The position numbers were made by a program, and so were the translations under genes. This document shows positions 30,271 through 31,253 of a stretch of DNA of 31,253 nt, one piece after another (the first letter of the stretch is position 1; each line of letters opens with the position of its first letter). Source of the DNA: F23-B02 sp963629425 (GTDB taxonomy: Bacteria > Bacillota > Clostridia > Oscillospirales > Oscillospiraceae). The DNA is taken from positions 1-31,253 of the forward strand of contig CAVGIU010000007.1 of NCBI GenBank assembly GCA_963629425.1, written 5' to 3'. Under the pieces are notes generated by a model, which was not told the DNA's origin, made no database searches, and saw nothing but the letters and a program-made list of their open reading frames with translations.

Positions 30271-30980
30271 TCGTTTATCCCCCTCGCGTCGGAAAGCGCG
30301 GCGTTGCGCAGCCTGGGCACCTCGCCCGACGCACCGTTTTTCGTTTGCTGCGTTTTGACGGCGACAAGGCGGTTTATCTTAACGCCCATTTCGCGGAATT
30401 TGCACTCGTAGTCGGTCATGACTCCGCCCTCGCCGCCTGCATGCAGATCGTTTGTCACGCTGCGTACCTCCCAGCCCTCGGCTTTTATCTGCTCAAGCGA
30501 CCACTCAAAAAGCGGCAGATTGTCCGTCTTGAAGCAGACCTCGCCGCCGAGCGGCAGAATGTCCGCGTATATACGCAGGAAATTCGGAGATGTGAGTCTG
30601 TGCTTTGCGTCGCGGCTTTTCGGCCAAGGGTCGCAGAAATTCACAAAAATGCGCTCGACCTCGCCGGGCGCGAACACCTCGCGCAGCTTCAGCGCGTCCA
30701 TGGATATAAAGCGCACATTATCCGTCTTCGCCTCGTAGGCACGCTCCATTGCAATGACCAGCGCATCCTCGACCCTCTCGAGCGCGATAAGCTCGACCCC
30801 GGGGTTTTCCTGCGCCGTGCCGACGGTGAAGCGGCCCTTGCCGCAGCCTATCTCGAGCCACAGAGCTCTGCCCGGAAACTCATCGTGCCAGCGGCCGCGA
30901 AGCTGTGCGGGCTCCATTATCTGAACGGCTGCGCATCTTTCCATGCGCGGCTGCAAATTCGGTTTCTTTCTCATTCGCAT
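30267..30980 (-). CDS. trmB: tRNA (guanine-N7)-methyltransferase
   Basis: SAM-dependent methylation of G46 in tRNA variable loops; 237 residues. Motifs: LWLEIGCGKGRFTVG (SAM site), ALERVEDALVIAMERA, FVNFCDPWPKSRDAKHRLTSPNFLRIYADIL (the TrmB hallmark), GGEVCFKTDN and VMTDYECKFREMGVKI. The C-terminus carries an extra basic, low-complexity tail of about 30 residues beyond the usual end. The start at 30980 follows GGAGAGTG; the ten codons upstream in frame have no ribosome site. First gene of the operon that runs to the anti-sigma factor. Confidence 0.95.
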   Translation of the reverse strand: MRMRKKPNLQPRMERCAAVQIMEPAQLRGRWHDEFPGRALWLEIGCGKGRFTVGTAQENPGVELIALERVEDALVIAMERAYEAKTDNVRFISMDALKLREVFAPGEVERIFVNFCDPWPKSRDAKHRLTSPNFLRIYADILPLGGEVCFKTDNLPLFEWSLEQIKAEGWEVRSVTNDLHAGGEGGVMTDYECKFREMGVKINRLVAVKTQQTKNGASGEVPRLRNAALSDARGINE

Positions 30981-31025
30981 GTATATCACTCTCCGTAACT
31001 TTATCCGCAATTATCCGCAGCATTA

Positions 31026-31054
31026 AAAATAACACAGTTCGCCCAAAACATCAA
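31026..31054 (-). promoter_or_regulatory. Promoter of the trmB operon
   Basis: On the minus strand TTGATG (31049-31054), a 17-base spacer and TATTTT (31026-31031), about 45 bases before the trmB start. Moderate match to sigma-A consensus; no ECF-type -35 (AAC) motif was noticed, so autoregulation by the sigma factor is not evident here. Confidence 0.55.
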
Positions 31055-31148
31055 TCTGAAAACATTGCATTTTCGGCAGAAAATCGGACATTTGCTGTAG
31101 ATTAGTCAATGATGTTAGACCGGAAAAAGAGTGGTTCGTCAATTGAAG

Positions 31149-31253
31149 TCAGCCAACTTCAGCGGACAGCTTCCGCTGCATCTGGTTTGGGGAAAGCCGG
31201 CCAAGCACGGACATCGGAATGTTGTTGCTGCGATGCAGATAGCGCCTCATCTG
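31149..31253 (-). CDS. C-terminal end of a possible transposase (partial)
   Basis: The open frame enters from the right window edge and ends in TGA at 31149-31151. The 34 visible residues (RRYLHRSNNIPMSVLGRLSPNQ, then a basic end) have the shape of the last part of integrase-core (DDE) transposases, where Tyr/Asn-rich helices are followed by 'LGxLSPNQ'. This is a resemblance only, since the catalytic part lies outside. If true, an insertion-sequence end should lie between 31055 and 31148. Confidence 0.4.
   Translation of the reverse strand, partial: QMRRYLHRSNNIPMSVLGRLSPNQMQRKLSAEVG

Noticed and set aside
1..31253. CRISPR arrays, rRNA or tRNA genes
   Set aside because: No regularly spaced repeats and no recognisable rRNA or cloverleaf sequence were seen on either strand.

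Overview
The window (about 31 kb, GC-rich, tightly packed) looks like the chromosome of a low-oxygen Firmicute, most likely a gut Clostridium-class bacterium of the Oscillospirales type. The grounds are a DUF1292 protein, a BofC-like secreted protein (a sporulation-lineage family), a Firmicutes-style 6S RNA, a CBS-domain family II pyrophosphatase, a sodium-pumping decarboxylase, AGGAGG ribosome sites and consensus sigma-A promoters. The assignment comes from gene content only.

Layout. (1) 1-3142, minus strand: the head-packaging end of a prophage or phage remnant (small terminase, large terminase, portal, start of a prohead-protease-like gene cut by the window edge). (2) 3181-3850: a bidirectional terminator, a 6S RNA gene (minus strand) and a roughly 270-base nested inverted-repeat element that abuts the stop codon of a DUF1292 gene. 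(3) 3849-4527, minus: DUF1292 protein and a BofC-like exported protein. (4) 4734-7179, plus: class A penicillin-binding protein and a 94-residue protein of unknown function. (5) 7350-10722, plus: a complete four-gene Na+-translocating oxaloacetate decarboxylase, with carboxyltransferase and biotin carrier on separate genes. (6) 10830-15846, plus: TetR-type regulator, a 39-residue membrane microprotein and two ABC-2 exporter pairs behind a perfect consensus promoter surrounded by dyads. (7) 15918-25448, minus: nine genes (aminotransferase, aroF, tyrA, aroA, aroQ, aroE-aroK fusion, aroC, aroB, pheA) that together encode every step from erythrose-4-phosphate plus PEP to phenylalanine and tyrosine. 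(8) 25542-27152, minus: CBS/DRTGG inorganic pyrophosphatase. (9) 27259-30980, minus: trmB, exonuclease III, dusB, ECF sigma factor and its zinc-finger anti-sigma factor, all overlapping. (10) 31149-31253: C-terminal end of a protein that may be a transposase.

The most interesting signal is the leader of the aromatic operon. Between a perfect TTGACA-N17-TATAAT promoter (25420-25448) and pheA lies an unlisted 48-codon open frame (25240-25386) with a good ribosome site, whose residues 29-40 include two Phe, five Tyr and one Trp. A perfect 10-bp terminator-like hairpin lies inside this reading frame. Its loop is exactly one Phe and one Tyr codon, and its U-tract encodes Phe-Tyr-Tyr-Tyr. A second intrinsic terminator sits just before pheA. 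This looks like ribosome-mediated attenuation of an entire shikimate/Phe/Tyr operon by combined aromatic amino-acid supply.
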